DNA of 64,000 bases from Hufsiella ginkgonis. GTDB taxonomy: Bacteria > Bacteroidota > Bacteroidia > Sphingobacteriales > Sphingobacteriaceae. This document shows, one piece after another, positions 9,527-19,642 of the stretch (positions are counted from its first letter, which is position 1; each line of letters starts with the position of its first letter). The stretch spans positions 372,001-436,000 of the forward strand of contig NZ_WVHS01000003.1 of the NCBI RefSeq assembly GCF_009834915.1, read 5' to 3'. The notes under the pieces are model-generated. The model was not told the origin of the DNA, made no database searches, and was given only the letters and a program-made list of their open reading frames with translations. Both the position numbers and the translations under genes were made by a program.

Positions 9527-10315
9527 TCATACATAGATTTCCCCCTTCAAATACGTTACCGCATTCCCGGCCATAGTTACCCGGTCACCTTTAAGCGCAC
9601 ACCACAATTCGCCTCTGCGTGCCGAAACCTGGAAAGCGTGTAATTCGGTCTTTCCCAGCTTCTCCGCCCAGTAGGGAATGAGGTTGCAATGTGCCGAGCC
9701 TGTAACCGGGTCTTCGTTAATCCCGGCACCGGGTGCAAAGAAGCGAGAAACGAAGTCGCTCGATCTGCCCGGCGCCGTCGCGATAACGCCCACGGTATTT
9801 ACCTTGCTTAGCAGGTTAAAATCGGGCTTCAGGTTAACGATGTCGTCCTCCGACTCGTACACCAGCATATAATCACGTGATTTTAGTATTTCAAGGGGCC
9901 GTTTGGCGCCCATCGCTTCCAGGAGGAATTCGGGCGCTTCGGCTTTTTCCGCCACGCGCGACGGGAAATTGAGGCTGTACTTGTCGCCTTCCCGCGTAAC
10001 GGTAAGCGTGCCCGCTTTAAGGGTATGAAAGTGGATGGTATCGCGGTTATAGCCGAGCGCCGTAAAAAGAATGTGTGCACTCGCCAGCGTGGCGTGTCCG
10101 CACAGGTCGATCTCGTATTCAGGGGTGAACCAGCGCAGTTCGAAGTCGTTTCCCTGGTGAATAAAAAATGCGGTTTCCGCCAGGTTGTTTTCGGCGGCGA
10201 TCTTTTGCATTTGAGGAGCTGGCAGCCATTCGTCGAGCGGACAGATAGCCGCCGGGTTACCACCAAATAAATGACTGGTAAATGCATCAGCCTGGTAAAT
10301 TGCGATCGTTTTCAT
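9527..10315 (-). CDS. PhzF family isomerase-like protein
   Basis: From the ATG at 10315 the protein has 262 residues (MKTIAIYQADAFTSHLFGG) and the two-lobed diaminopimelate-epimerase-like fold of the PhzF family. Visible hallmarks are GNPAAI near the N-terminus, NLAETAFF with the catalytic Glu, GHATLASAH and DPVTGSAHCNLIPYWAEKLGK in the C-terminal lobe. Family members are isomerases of small acidic metabolites. There are no phenazine genes nearby, so the substrate is unknown. It is convergent with mutS2. Confidence 0.9.
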   Translation of the reverse strand: MKTIAIYQADAFTSHLFGGNPAAICPLDEWLPAPQMQKIAAENNLAETAFFIHQGNDFELRWFTPEYEIDLCGHATLASAHILFTALGYNRDTIHFHTLKAGTLTVTREGDKYSLNFPSRVAEKAEAPEFLLEAMGAKRPLEILKSRDYMLVYESEDDIVNLKPDFNLLSKVNTVGVIATAPGRSSDFVSRFFAPGAGINEDPVTGSAHCNLIPYWAEKLGKTELHAFQVSARRGELWCALKGDRVTMAGNAVTYLKGEIYV

Positions 10316-10364
10316 GACGCAAAATACGATGGCGAAGGTCATCTTCCGTTATTCAATTGTAAAT

Positions 10365-11015
10365 TTAACGGAAGTCGGGGATGTACTGGTAGCGCACCAG
10401 TTCGGCTTCTTCCCTGATGGGGTACACCGCCTGGTTGTGAAGCAGCAAGATGCGGGTGCTTACTTCCATCAGCGGGCGGTAATTATGATCGGTGAGCACA
10501 ACCGCTTTAGTTACCGCCGCCCGGCGGATCAGCTCCTGCAGCATTTCTACATGGATCGGGGAAACGCCCATAAACGGCTCGTCGAGCAGGATGTATGTAG
10601 CAGGCCGTGATACGATCCAGCTGGTTTCCAGCATTTTTAGCTCCCCGCCCGAAAGGTCGCCCACTGTTTTGTCCTTGCAACTGTCAAGTATACGCTCAAT
10701 ACCGGTGCCCGCGATCAATGACCGGCGGATCTTTGGAAGAACATCCGGTACCTTTAAAAACGACGGGAAGAAGCTATCCTGCGGCAAATAAGCGACTTCC
10801 TGGCTCTTGAAAGCCCGGTTTACGATCTTGTCATCAATCCGCAGGTGTTTGAAATCGGCTTTCAGCGATCCGAAGATGATCTTTAGCAGGCTCGACTTCC
10901 CGGACCCGTTTCTGCCCAGGAGGCCGACAATCTCGCCGGGACGGCAGGACAGGTAACAACCTGAAAGGACGCTTTTGCCCGAAAAACTCAGGGTTACGCT
11001 GTCGATGTTAAGCAT
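10365..11015 (-). CDS. ABC transporter ATP-binding protein (LptB-like)
   Basis: This 216-residue stand-alone ATPase has Walker A GRNGSGKS, signature LSGGELKMLE, Walker B YILLDEPFMGV and the H-loop LTDHN. The DEPFMGVSP and TDHNYR segments resemble LptB-type ATPases. It overlaps the small membrane protein gene upstream by 8 bp. No typical ABC permease is encoded next to it, so either the small membrane protein or a distant gene supplies the membrane part. Confidence 0.85.
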   Translation of the reverse strand: MLNIDSVTLSFSGKSVLSGCYLSCRPGEIVGLLGRNGSGKSSLLKIIFGSLKADFKHLRIDDKIVNRAFKSQEVAYLPQDSFFPSFLKVPDVLPKIRRSLIAGTGIERILDSCKDKTVGDLSGGELKMLETSWIVSRPATYILLDEPFMGVSPIHVEMLQELIRRAAVTKAVVLTDHNYRPLMEVSTRILLLHNQAVYPIREEAELVRYQYIPDFR

Positions 11016-11310
11016 GGGTGAACAGTTGGAGGAGCCAGGCGATTAGCAGGAATAGCAGGAAGTCGGCCGGGACCAGCTTGATAAAAAGAGCACCCGTACT
11101 GCTTCCCAGGTTAAGAAAGTAATACTTATTCCGGCTGCTGAAAATAAGCGAGACGGAGTAGACGGCCGGGTAGATTACCAGTTTCGTAACGGTAGCCAGC
11201 AGGAGGCCGGCGCCCATGAACACCACCCATCCCGCAATATTACCCACCAGTAACCAGGCCCAGTAAAGCTTGATAAAGTCGCGGTAAACTGGGTTTTTAA
11301 TTCCTTTCAT
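11008..11310 (-). CDS. Small integral membrane protein of unknown function
   Basis: This 100-residue protein has three hydrophobic segments (about 16-36, 38-60 and 80-98) and no recognised family. It overlaps the polytopic membrane protein gene upstream by 14 bp and the ABC ATPase gene downstream by 8 bp, so the three are very probably translated together. A role as membrane partner of the ATPase is an inference from this coupling only. Confidence 0.7.
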   Translation of the reverse strand: MKGIKNPVYRDFIKLYWAWLLVGNIAGWVVFMGAGLLLATVTKLVIYPAVYSVSLIFSSRNKYYFLNLGSSTGALFIKLVPADFLLFLLIAWLLQLFTHA

Positions 11311-12772
11311 AGATCGCTATTTGATAGCCCGGGTAGGTGTTGCTTATTTTTAGGCCAGCCAGCCGTACGTTTTGCCTGATAAACCCGTCTTTGATGATGT
11401 GGAAGCCGGGATATACTTCCGGCTCGAGCCTGCCGGAGTAACTTTGCTGCACCATTAAAAAGCGAACGGCGGTATCGGAAGGTATTTGCTCACCTGAGTA
11501 AGCGATAATAACACGGTCCGACCGGTCCAGGCAATACGGCCAGAGACCGCTGGTAATACTGATCTTTTCTCCCTGCCTGATCTTTCTTTGCAGGCTTTCG
11601 AACTCATCCCGGAAATAGGATGCGGTAACAAACCGGTCGCGCGCAGCGGCAAAAACAGCCACCCGGCGGATAAAACCTGTGGCGTTAACGGCGAGCAGGA
11701 CGATAAGCAGCCATTGCGCAATACCATGCCTCCCGGTTAACCGAACCCCTTCGCCTGTATTAACGTACCAAACAAAAATGATAAAGAACACCGGTGGCGT
11801 AAGCACGTACAGGTTGTAAGACATGGGCATGCTCCTGAAGGAGAAGTAGCACACCACCGCAACCAGCAGGGTGAGAGGAAAGATAACCCGGTATTTCTTT
11901 TTCCTGAGCAGTGCGCTCAGCGCGATCACAAGCGCCGCAAAAAAAGACACCACGCTTAAAGGGTTGAGCGTAAAAAGGTGGTTGGTTTTAAACCCGCCTA
12001 ACAAGCTTTCTTCATAACGGTGGAAGATCACGTTCCGTGAATGTGCGACCATGGCGGTAACCAGCTCGCTGATCTTGTAGGGGTAAAAAACCGCGAAAAG
12101 CAGGAAGACGAAGGCTGCGCCCGCCATCGTTTCGAAGACGGTCCGTAACGTGAGCTCTTCCCGGTACAGGAGGACGCACCACATCATGGGCAAAAGGTAA
12201 AACGTCGATATCGGTGAGGTGATGGCGGTAAGCCCGGTAAGGACGCCGTTAAACAGGTTTCTCTTTCGCGAACCAGGATATAAGTTATTGAGAATGAACA
12301 GCGAGATGAACAGCTTACATAAGATCTCGGGCCTGCCCGGCGAGATTCCCTGGAAACTAAACAAAGCGGTTAGCCAAACGGCTGAAAATAACGCTGTTAT
12401 CCAGGTGCCCCGGTGCCTGCTTTTAGGGATGTACCGGTACAGGCTGAGCAGCAGCACGGCAACGGTAAGCGTGTCCAATAGGGTTAACGTGGCGGCAAGG
12501 CTATTTAAATGGGAGGGAAGCATGCCCGACACCAGGGCTATTACACAGGGAAAAAGCGGTGGATAGAATAAGAAATTACCAGGCGTTGTACTCACGCCGC
12601 CATCATAGAAAGGGTTGACCAGCGCATGCGTATGGCGAATGAAATAACCTGCCGGCACAAAACACGAAGAATCGATGGAAAATAAGGGATAACCGTTATA
12701 AGCAAATACGAACGTGATCGCGGTAGCTGCTATGAACAGGGAGAAGAGCAGCCGGGGAATGCTTAGGGTCAT
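11297..12772 (-). CDS. Polytopic membrane protein, GT-C-glycosyltransferase-like
   Basis: From the ATG at 12772 (a TTG lies 9 nt upstream) this is a 491-residue protein with roughly ten membrane helices and a periplasmic C-terminal segment. The first extracellular loop carries an acidic SIDSS patch after the first helix, as in GT39/ArnT-like GT-C enzymes that use lipid-phosphate sugars. The overall layout fits this superfamily, but no diagnostic motif settles it. It is the first gene of the three-gene set with a small membrane protein and an ABC ATPase. Confidence 0.6.
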   Translation of the reverse strand: MTLSIPRLLFSLFIAATAITFVFAYNGYPLFSIDSSCFVPAGYFIRHTHALVNPFYDGGVSTTPGNFLFYPPLFPCVIALVSGMLPSHLNSLAATLTLLDTLTVAVLLLSLYRYIPKSRHRGTWITALFSAVWLTALFSFQGISPGRPEILCKLFISLFILNNLYPGSRKRNLFNGVLTGLTAITSPISTFYLLPMMWCVLLYREELTLRTVFETMAGAAFVFLLFAVFYPYKISELVTAMVAHSRNVIFHRYEESLLGGFKTNHLFTLNPLSVVSFFAALVIALSALLRKKKYRVIFPLTLLVAVVCYFSFRSMPMSYNLYVLTPPVFFIIFVWYVNTGEGVRLTGRHGIAQWLLIVLLAVNATGFIRRVAVFAAARDRFVTASYFRDEFESLQRKIRQGEKISITSGLWPYCLDRSDRVIIAYSGEQIPSDTAVRFLMVQQSYSGRLEPEVYPGFHIIKDGFIRQNVRLAGLKISNTYPGYQIAIYERN

Positions 12773-12806
12773 ATGACGCAAAATACAGCAATGGCTGGAA
12801 ATTGCA

Positions 12807-12840
12807 TAAAAAAGGCCTCCTTTTTACAGGAAGCCTTTTA
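12807..12840 (-). terminator. Terminator downstream of rpoD
   Basis: On the minus strand a stem AAAAGGCTTCC / GGAGGCCTTTT (one mismatch) with a short loop is followed by a T-run. It lies 23 nt after the rpoD stop and before the start of the next minus-strand gene. Confidence 0.8.
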
Positions 12841-12862
12841 ATTTTGGTTATCCGGGAAATTA

Positions 12863-13723
12863 TTACCCCAGGTAAGATTTCAGGATCTTGCTTCTTGAGG
12901 TATGTCTCAACCGCTGAAGCGCCTTATCTTTGATCTGGCGTACACGCTCGCGCGTGAGGTTGAATTTTTCGCCGATCTCTTCCAGCGAAAGCGGGTGATT
13001 GGTGCTTAACCCGAAGAAAAGCACGATGATCTCGCGCTCGCGTTCGGTCAAGGTAGCCAATGAACGTTTTATTTCTTCCGAAAGCGATTCGTTGATCAGG
13101 TTACTATCCGTGTTCGGATCGTTGTTTTCGAGTACATCTAACAGGGTATTTTCTTCGCCCTGTACAAAAGGCGCATCCATAGACACGTGACGGCCGGAAT
13201 TACTCAGCGTATCGGAGATCTTGTCTACCGTAGTTTCCAGGATATCTGCCAATTCTTCGGGCGATGGCTCGCGCTCATATTCCTGTTCGAGCTTTGAAAA
13301 AGCCTTGCTGATCTTGCTGAGCGATCCCACCTGGTTTAACGGTAGGCGCACAATACGCGATTGCTCGGCAATGGCCTGCAGGATGGACTGACGGATCCAC
13401 CATACCGCGTAAGAGATGAATTTAAAGCCTTTGGTTTCGTCAAAGCGTTTGGCGGCTTTGATCAAACCGAGGTTACCTTCGTTGATCAGGTCGCCGAGCG
13501 TTAAACCCTGGTTCTGGTACTGTTTCGCTACCGAAACTACGAAACGTAAATTTGTTTTGGTCAGTCGCTCTAATGCCGCCTGGTCCCCTTCACGAATCTT
13601 CTGTGCTAGAATAACCTCTTCTTCGGCTGTAATCAGGTCCACCTTACCAATTTCGTGTAAATACTTGTCGAGTGACTGCGATTCACGGTTGGTAATGGAC
13701 TGCGTTATCTTGAGTTGTCTCAT
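12863..13723 (-). CDS. rpoD: Primary RNA polymerase sigma factor (sigma-70/RpoD)
   Basis: This 286-residue protein has the short N-terminus typical of the Bacteroidota primary sigma factor. Regions visible are 1.2 ([21 protein letters not shown]), 2 ([47 protein letters not shown]), 3 ([13 protein letters not shown]) and 4.2 ([24 protein letters not shown]). It directs transcription from promoters with a TAnnTTTG -7 element, and one such element lies in front of this gene. It is monocistronic, with a terminator behind it. Confidence 0.96.
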   Translation of the reverse strand: MRQLKITQSITNRESQSLDKYLHEIGKVDLITAEEEVILAQKIREGDQAALERLTKTNLRFVVSVAKQYQNQGLTLGDLINEGNLGLIKAAKRFDETKGFKFISYAVWWIRQSILQAIAEQSRIVRLPLNQVGSLSKISKAFSKLEQEYEREPSPEELADILETTVDKISDTLSNSGRHVSMDAPFVQGEENTLLDVLENNDPNTDSNLINESLSEEIKRSLATLTEREREIIVLFFGLSTNHPLSLEEIGEKFNLTRERVRQIKDKALQRLRHTSRSKILKSYLG

Positions 13724-13755
13724 TGATTGTGTGGATTCCCCTTTCTGAAAGTTTG

Positions 13756-13763
13756 CAAAGTTA
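13756..13763 (-). promoter_or_regulatory. Putative Bacteroidota -7 element for rpoD
   Basis: The minus strand reads TAACTTTG, matching TAnnTTTG, ending 33 nt before the rpoD ATG. A clear -33 TTTG box at the usual distance was not found. The remaining stretch up to 14005 holds no gene I can support. Confidence 0.45.
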
Positions 13764-14005
13764 ACAACTTTTAAGTGATTAACGAGTTTTGACTAAAAAA
13801 GTTGACGCAAACGTATTGACTTTTTGAAAATAATTATGTACATATCCACCCGCAAAAATCATTCCAGTCAGCGGTCAATTTCCGGTTACCTGTTGCTGAC
13901 AAACGCAGAACTCTCACTTAATGACGTGGGAGTGATCGTTACCAATTAACGGTTGCGTAATTGCAGAACAGGAACTGACAATTGCTCACGGAAACTGACA
14001 AACCA

Positions 14006-17000
14006 CTACTCCTCCGCATGCAGCGTATCTTTATGCGCTTCCGGGTTATACGCGGCCTGTAACGCTTCCAGTTTCTTTTTCCCGTAAGCGATCTTAACGA
14101 TGAGCACGAATATAACAGGTACGATAAAGATGGCCAGTAAGGTCGCCGCCAGCATACCGCCGATCACGGTCCAGCCGATGGTTTGACGGGCTACGGCGCC
14201 CGCGCCTGACGAAAACGCCAGTGGCAGTACCCCTAGGATAAACGCGAACGAAGTCATGATGATCGGTCGTAAGCGCAGTTGTACCGCTTCGACGGTAGCG
14301 CTCAGCAGCGACATTCCCCAATCCACTCTTTCTTTCGCGAATTCGACGATCAGGATAGCGTTTTTGGCGGAGAGCCCGATCAGCGTGATCAAGCCGATCT
14401 GTGCATACACGTTATTGGTAAGCTGTGGCAGGAAGGTAAGGGCAATGATCGCCCCGAAAGCGCCCAGCGGTACCGCCAGCAGGATCGAGAACGGTACCGA
14501 CCAGCTTTCGTACAATGCCGCCAGCAGCAGGAACACGAATACGATGGAGAGGCCGAAGATCACGGTGGTGCTGTTCCCCGAGCTGATCTCTTCGCGGCTA
14601 AGGCCGGAGAAATCGTATCCATAACCGGCGGGGAGCACCTGCGCGGCCACTTCCCGCAGCGCCTGTATGGCTTGCCCGGAGCTATAACCGGGTCTTGCTT
14701 CTACCGTGAACTCCGCCGAGCGGAACAGGTTATAATGCGAGATCAGCGGGGCGCTCTCTACCACTTTATAGCTGATGAGCGTGCTCAGCGGGATCGACTC
14801 GCCGGCCTGGTTCAGCACGAAGTAGTTACCGATATCGCTGATGTCTTTGCGGTACATCGTATCGGCTTGTGCCACCACCCTGAAATTCCGGCCATATTTG
14901 GTAAAGTCGTTTACATAGGAACTCCCCATGAGCGTGGAAATCGTTGAAAATATGTTCGACAAAGGCACGCCCAGCTTCTTGGCCCGTTCCCGGTCGACGG
15001 TGACCTGGTAGCCCGGTGTTTTAGCGGTGAAGAAAGTATAGGCCAGGCCGATCTCCTTCCGCTGGTTAGCGGCCATCATGAACTTCATCACCTGGGTTTC
15101 AAATGCCTTGATGTCGCCGGCGCCTTCACGCTGTTCCAGCATAAAGCTCACGCCGCCGGAGTTACCCAGCCCGGGAATCGCCGGTGGGGCGACCACGCGG
15201 ATGGTGGCGCCTTTAATCACCGAGAACTCCTGCTGCAGCTTGGCGATCACACCGTAAAGGCGTAAGGAATCTGCCTGCCGTTCATCCCAAGGCTTCATCT
15301 GTATAAAGATGGTACCGCTGCTCGGTTTGAAGGAGAAGTTGAGCGCATTTAACCCGGCGATAGCGGTGGCGTTGCTGATGGCGGGAACTTTTTTGCCGAT
15401 AATGTCAGAAAGCTGGTTGAGGATCTCCTTGGTGCGTATGCTCGACGCACTTTGGGGAAGCTCTACCGAAACGAACAGCCGGCCTTCATCCTCCGTAGGA
15501 ATAAAACCTGTTGGCTTCATTTTAAACAACCCGAGCGTGCCCGCATAAATACATACCCCGATGATGAGTACCAGCGGCGTCGCTTTGATGCTCCTTTTTA
15601 CCCCGTTGGAGTAGGAGTGTGTTACTTTTCCAAACCATTGGTTGAACCGGAAGAAAAGCTTGTTGATGCCCCTGGAATCCTTATCCAGGTTGGCAGGCTT
15701 TAACATCATCGAGCACAGGGCCGGGGTAAGCGACAGCGCGATGAACGCCGAAAGCATTACCGAGATCGCGATCGTAATGGCGAACTGCTGGTACAGGCGT
15801 CCCACGATCCCGGGGATAAACCCTACGGGGATAAATACCGCGGCCAGGATGAGCGCAATAGCGATCACCGGTGCGGTGATATCTTTCATCGCCCTGCGGG
15901 TGGCTTCCTTTGCCGATAATTTGTCGTGGTCTATATAATGCTGCACGGCTTCCACCACCACGATGGCATCGTCTACCACGATACCGATAGCGAGCACGAA
16001 TCCAAATAAGGTTAACGTGTTGATGGTGAACCCCAGCGGGATAAAGAGGATGAACGTACCGATGATCGAAACCGGGATAGCCAGGATCGGGATCAGCGTG
16101 GCGCGCCAGTTCTGGAGGAACAGGAATACCACCAGCGTAACCAGCAGCAAAGCCTCCACCAGGGTATGGATCACTTCTTCGATAGACACTTTTACCACGT
16201 TTACGGTTTCAAAAGCTACTTTATAGTCCATATCGGCCGGGAACTTGCTTTTAAGCTCCTCCATGGTTTTGGTTACCCCTTCGGCGGTTTCGATGGCGTT
16301 GCTGCCCGGCGCCTGGTTCACCAACAGGATGGTAGTGGGGTTGCCGTTGATGGTCGAGGACCGCCCGTAGCTGAACTGTCCCAGCTCGATCCTGGCTACG
16401 TCTTTCAGGTAAACCGGGCTCCCGTCGCGCGGGTTGGTGCGTACCACGACGTTGTTGAACTGCTCTTCGCTGTCAAGCCTTCCGTTTACGTAAATGGAAT
16501 ATTCGAAGGCCTGGGAGTTGTATTGCGGGGTTGCGCCCACGGTGCCGGCCGCTACCTGGATGTTCTGCTCGCGGAGGGCGTTGAGCACCTCGTTGGGCGA
16601 CATGCCCAGCTGGGAGAGCTTATCCGGTTTTAACCACACGCGCATACTGAAATCCTGCCCGATAGCGGTCACATCACCCACACCCTTTACGCGCAACAGG
16701 GCGTCCTTGATATAGATATTGGTGTAGTTATCGAGGAACTTGATGTCGTGCGATTTCTTGGGAGAATACACGGTAAGCACCATCATGATCGTGGGATTGC
16801 GTTTCTTAACGGTAAGGCCGAGGCGTCTCACCTCGTCGGGCAGGGTAGGGAGGGCTACACTCACACGGTTTTGCACATCGAGCGTGGCGATGTTCACGTC
16901 GGTGCCGATTTCGAAAGTAACGTTGGTCGAGATCCTGCCGTCGCTGGTGGCATTCGACTGGAGGTAGGCCATTCCCGGCGTTCCGTTGATCTGTGTTTCC

Positions 17001-17197
17001 ACGGGCGTAACCACGGTTTGCTCTACGGTTTGTGCATCGGCTCCCGTATAGCCGCCCGATACCTGTACTACTGGCGGCGTGATGTCGGGGTATTGGCTTA
17101 CGGGCAGCGTCAGGATAGAGATCACCCCCACCAACACGATAACGATAGAGACCACAATGGCAGTAACCGGTCTTTTTATAAATACATCTGAGATCAT
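14006..17197 (-). CDS. RND multidrug efflux permease (AcrB/HAE1 type)
   Basis: This 1063-residue inner-membrane proton/drug antiporter starts with MISDVFIKRPVTAIVVSIVIVLVG, has the paired large periplasmic loops and 12 membrane helices, and carries the proton-relay pair in GIVVDDAIVVVE of helix 4. The length is typical. It forms a tripartite pump with the adaptor (10 nt upstream) and the TolC-like protein, downstream of a TetR regulator gene. Substrate range cannot be told from the sequence. Confidence 0.96.
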   Translation of the reverse strand: MISDVFIKRPVTAIVVSIVIVLVGVISILTLPVSQYPDITPPVVQVSGGYTGADAQTVEQTVVTPVETQINGTPGMAYLQSNATSDGRISTNVTFEIGTDVNIATLDVQNRVSVALPTLPDEVRRLGLTVKKRNPTIMMVLTVYSPKKSHDIKFLDNYTNIYIKDALLRVKGVGDVTAIGQDFSMRVWLKPDKLSQLGMSPNEVLNALREQNIQVAAGTVGATPQYNSQAFEYSIYVNGRLDSEEQFNNVVVRTNPRDGSPVYLKDVARIELGQFSYGRSSTINGNPTTILLVNQAPGSNAIETAEGVTKTMEELKSKFPADMDYKVAFETVNVVKVSIEEVIHTLVEALLLVTLVVFLFLQNWRATLIPILAIPVSIIGTFILFIPLGFTINTLTLFGFVLAIGIVVDDAIVVVEAVQHYIDHDKLSAKEATRRAMKDITAPVIAIALILAAVFIPVGFIPGIVGRLYQQFAITIAISVMLSAFIALSLTPALCSMMLKPANLDKDSRGINKLFFRFNQWFGKVTHSYSNGVKRSIKATPLVLIIGVCIYAGTLGLFKMKPTGFIPTEDEGRLFVSVELPQSASSIRTKEILNQLSDIIGKKVPAISNATAIAGLNALNFSFKPSSGTIFIQMKPWDERQADSLRLYGVIAKLQQEFSVIKGATIRVVAPPAIPGLGNSGGVSFMLEQREGAGDIKAFETQVMKFMMAANQRKEIGLAYTFFTAKTPGYQVTVDRERAKKLGVPLSNIFSTISTLMGSSYVNDFTKYGRNFRVVAQADTMYRKDISDIGNYFVLNQAGESIPLSTLISYKVVESAPLISHYNLFRSAEFTVEARPGYSSGQAIQALREVAAQVLPAGYGYDFSGLSREEISSGNSTTVIFGLSIVFVFLLLAALYESWSVPFSILLAVPLGAFGAIIALTFLPQLTNNVYAQIGLITLIGLSAKNAILIVEFAKERVDWGMSLLSATVEAVQLRLRPIIMTSFAFILGVLPLAFSSGAGAVARQTIGWTVIGGMLAATLLAIFIVPVIFVLIVKIAYGKKKLEALQAAYNPEAHKDTLHAEE

Positions 17198-17207
17198 CTG
17201 GACGGGT

Positions 17208-18308
17208 TTAAGGTTTGTTCGCGTTTACAACGGCTCCTTCGCGCAGGTTTTGCACGCCGTCGCTTACAATGGTGTCGCCGGCTTTGAGGCCGTTGCGGAT
17301 CACCGCTTTATCGCCAAAACGGGCGCCTACATCTACTTTCCGTTGTGATACCTTGCTGCTGTCGCCCACGATGAACACAAAGAACTCGCTCATTTGCTCG
17401 GTGAGCGCTTTAGTCGGGATGGTTAATTTCTTACCGTCATCTGAGTTGCGCACCAGCAGCGTGCAGGTCATGCCTGCACGAAGCCGTCCGCCGGCATTGG
17501 GAAAGCTCACCCTTACGGTGATGGTCCCTGTCTGTTCATTTACGGCGCGGTCTATGGCAACGATCTTCCCGGGAAGCCGGAGGGTGTCCTGCCCGGCTAC
17601 GGCGACAGAAAATACCGACTCTGCGGCAACGCTTCGCTGCAAAGCGTTAAAACGCCCGATATCGGCGGCATTGATGGAAAAATCTACCGCGATGGGATCT
17701 TCCGAAGAAAGGGTATTGATGAGGGTGGACCCGGCCGCTACCAGCGAGCCGCGTTTTACCGCCGCGATGCCGATGGTCCCGGAGAACGGTGCGGTGATTA
17801 CCGCATGGCCGAGGTCGTTCCGGGTGTTGTTTAAGGTCGATTTGGCGGCTTCGAGCTGCGCCTGCGCGTTATTTACGTCGGTTTGTGCGTAATCTACCCG
17901 CTGCCTGGCAATGGCGTCCTGCTGCGCCAGGCGGGTATAGCGCTCCAGGTCCTTGTTTACCTTGTCGAGGTTGGCCTGAGCGATCCGTACCGCCGAGGAA
18001 GCCGACTGTACCGCGGCAAGATACCGGGTGCGGTCTACCTCGTATAATTTCTGTCCCTTCGAAACCTTCTGTCCGTCTGTTACATACACACCGGTAAGGT
18101 AACCTCCAACTTCCGCCCGGAGCTCCACTTCGTTAAGCGGTACCACCGAGGCCGGGTAGCTGTCGGTGCCCACTACGGTTTCTTCGCTTACAATATAAGT
18201 GGCCACATTGGCAGGCGGCGGAACAGGCGCCGCCGGAGGGGTGGAGTTTGAACAGGAAACGGCCGCGACAGAAGCGACCAGGAAAAGTATTGCAATGTTT
18301 TTGTTCAT
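17208..18308 (-). CDS. RND efflux periplasmic adaptor (MFP) lipoprotein
   Basis: This 366-residue membrane fusion protein has an N-terminal lipoprotein signal (LVASVAAVSCSNS), a barrel-sandwich/lipoyl half motif (VELRAEVGGYLTGVYVTDGQKVSKGQ) and a helical hairpin (about 95-165). The second lipoyl half (VITAPFSGTIGIAAVKRGSLV) and a beta-barrel follow. It links the RND pump to the outer-membrane channel. The gene lies between the TolC-like gene (10 nt) and the RND gene (10 nt). Confidence 0.95.
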   Translation of the reverse strand: MNKNIAILFLVASVAAVSCSNSTPPAAPVPPPANVATYIVSEETVVGTDSYPASVVPLNEVELRAEVGGYLTGVYVTDGQKVSKGQKLYEVDRTRYLAAVQSASSAVRIAQANLDKVNKDLERYTRLAQQDAIARQRVDYAQTDVNNAQAQLEAAKSTLNNTRNDLGHAVITAPFSGTIGIAAVKRGSLVAAGSTLINTLSSEDPIAVDFSINAADIGRFNALQRSVAAESVFSVAVAGQDTLRLPGKIVAIDRAVNEQTGTITVRVSFPNAGGRLRAGMTCTLLVRNSDDGKKLTIPTKALTEQMSEFFVFIVGDSSKVSQRKVDVGARFGDKAVIRNGLKAGDTIVSDGVQNLREGAVVNANKP

Positions 18309-18318
18309 GGTAAGGTAA

Positions 18319-19641
18319 TTAAGGATTGACAGGTAAGGTCCCGGAGGCTTTTTGTACGTCGAGTTTGCTGGATAAAACGCTGTATAATGCGTTCAGGTAG
18401 CTGATTTCCGCTGTGCGGAGGTCTGATTCGGCTATGGTAACTTCCAAAAAGGTTTTGATGCCTTCGTTATACTGGAGTTTAATGGTATTGTAAACGTCTC
18501 TTGCCAGGGCCACGTTCGCCTGGTAGGTTTTCCACTCGTTGAGGTTGCTGCGGTAGGAGGCGATGGCCGTCTGGTACTCGGTGTTTACGGCGTTGCGTGT
18601 ATCTACCAGGTCGAGCTCCATCCTGCGTTCCTGCAATTCCGCACGGCGGAGGTTTTGCAGTCGCCGGGTACCGGTAAATATGGGGATCGAGAGCGTGAGG
18701 CCCGCCTGCGAATTGGGGTATTTAGTGCTGTAGAGGTCCTGGAAACGGTTGTTTTGGTACGAGAGGTTATAGTTAACAAACGCAGATACTTCGGGCAGGA
18801 AGCCGTAGCGGTAATACGACGTGTTAAGCGCCAGTAATTGCTGACGGGTGCGCAGCTGCCTGATCTCTACACGGTTATCATAGTTAAGTGCCTGCAGGGT
18901 GTCCAGCAGCATCTCCTGCTCCATACCGGTGCTCCGTACCGCCAGTTGAATGGGGGTCTGCGGCGACAGTCCGATAAGTTGTTTCAGGTAGGCATATTTG
19001 TAGTTGAGGGATTCGGCCGTGGTCTTTTTTTGCGCACGTGCGCCGTTCAGCGTAATGGTAGCACGCTGGTAATCCGTTTTGTCTGCAATCCCGGCCTGGT
19101 ACTGTGCATAAGAATCTTTCAGCTGCTTTTCCAGGCGGAGGATATCCTCGTCGAGGATCCGCAGCTGCTCCTGGCTGGTGAGGATGTTATAGTAAGCTTT
19201 GCTTACGTCCGTCACCGTAGCGATCCGCGTAAGCTCTGTATTTTGCCGGCTCTGCTCGCGGGTGAACCTGGAGGCTTTCGAGGCCAGTACCAGGCCGGTG
19301 CTAAAGATAGACTGGTTGGCTTCTACACCGAACAGCGAGCTATACGACGGCTGTATCTGCACCGGCTGCCCGTTAAAAAGGGTGGTAGGCCTTTTCAGGT
19401 AATGCGACAGGTTGGCGTCGCCGCTGACCTGTGGCAGCCACCCTGCCAGGCTGGCGCGGATATCGCGCTCGGTGATCTCCTCGTCGAGCAGCGATTGCTG
19501 TACGCCGGGCTGATTTTTCAGCGCATAGCGAATACATTGCTCGAGGGTGACCGGCCCCGCGAGGGTATCCGTTTTCGTTTGGGCAGCTGCGCCGCAAAAC
19601 GCCAGCGGGAGTAAAAAGAGCAGGTATCGGATCTGGTTCAT
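18319..19641 (-). CDS. TolC family outer membrane efflux protein
   Basis: From the ATG at 19641 (signal peptide MNQIRYLLFLLPLAFCGAAA) the protein has about 440 residues and two OEP repeats with long coiled helices (for example LRTRQQLLALNTSYYRYGFLPEVSAFV). It is the outer-membrane channel of the tripartite pump. An in-frame ATG at 19653 overlaps the TetR gene; the start chosen gives a clean signal peptide and begins 1 nt after the TetR stop, implying translational coupling. Confidence 0.92.
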   Translation of the reverse strand: MNQIRYLLFLLPLAFCGAAAQTKTDTLAGPVTLEQCIRYALKNQPGVQQSLLDEEITERDIRASLAGWLPQVSGDANLSHYLKRPTTLFNGQPVQIQPSYSSLFGVEANQSIFSTGLVLASKASRFTREQSRQNTELTRIATVTDVSKAYYNILTSQEQLRILDEDILRLEKQLKDSYAQYQAGIADKTDYQRATITLNGARAQKKTTAESLNYKYAYLKQLIGLSPQTPIQLAVRSTGMEQEMLLDTLQALNYDNRVEIRQLRTRQQLLALNTSYYRYGFLPEVSAFVNYNLSYQNNRFQDLYSTKYPNSQAGLTLSIPIFTGTRRLQNLRRAELQERRMELDLVDTRNAVNTEYQTAIASYRSNLNEWKTYQANVALARDVYNTIKLQYNEGIKTFLEVTIAESDLRTAEISYLNALYSVLSSKLDVQKASGTLPVNP

Positions 19642-19642
19642 G

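Noticed and set aside
14279-14947. Open frame antisense to the RND permease gene
   Set aside because: It is a shadow of a GC-rich coding sequence, without domain, signal or plausible start context.
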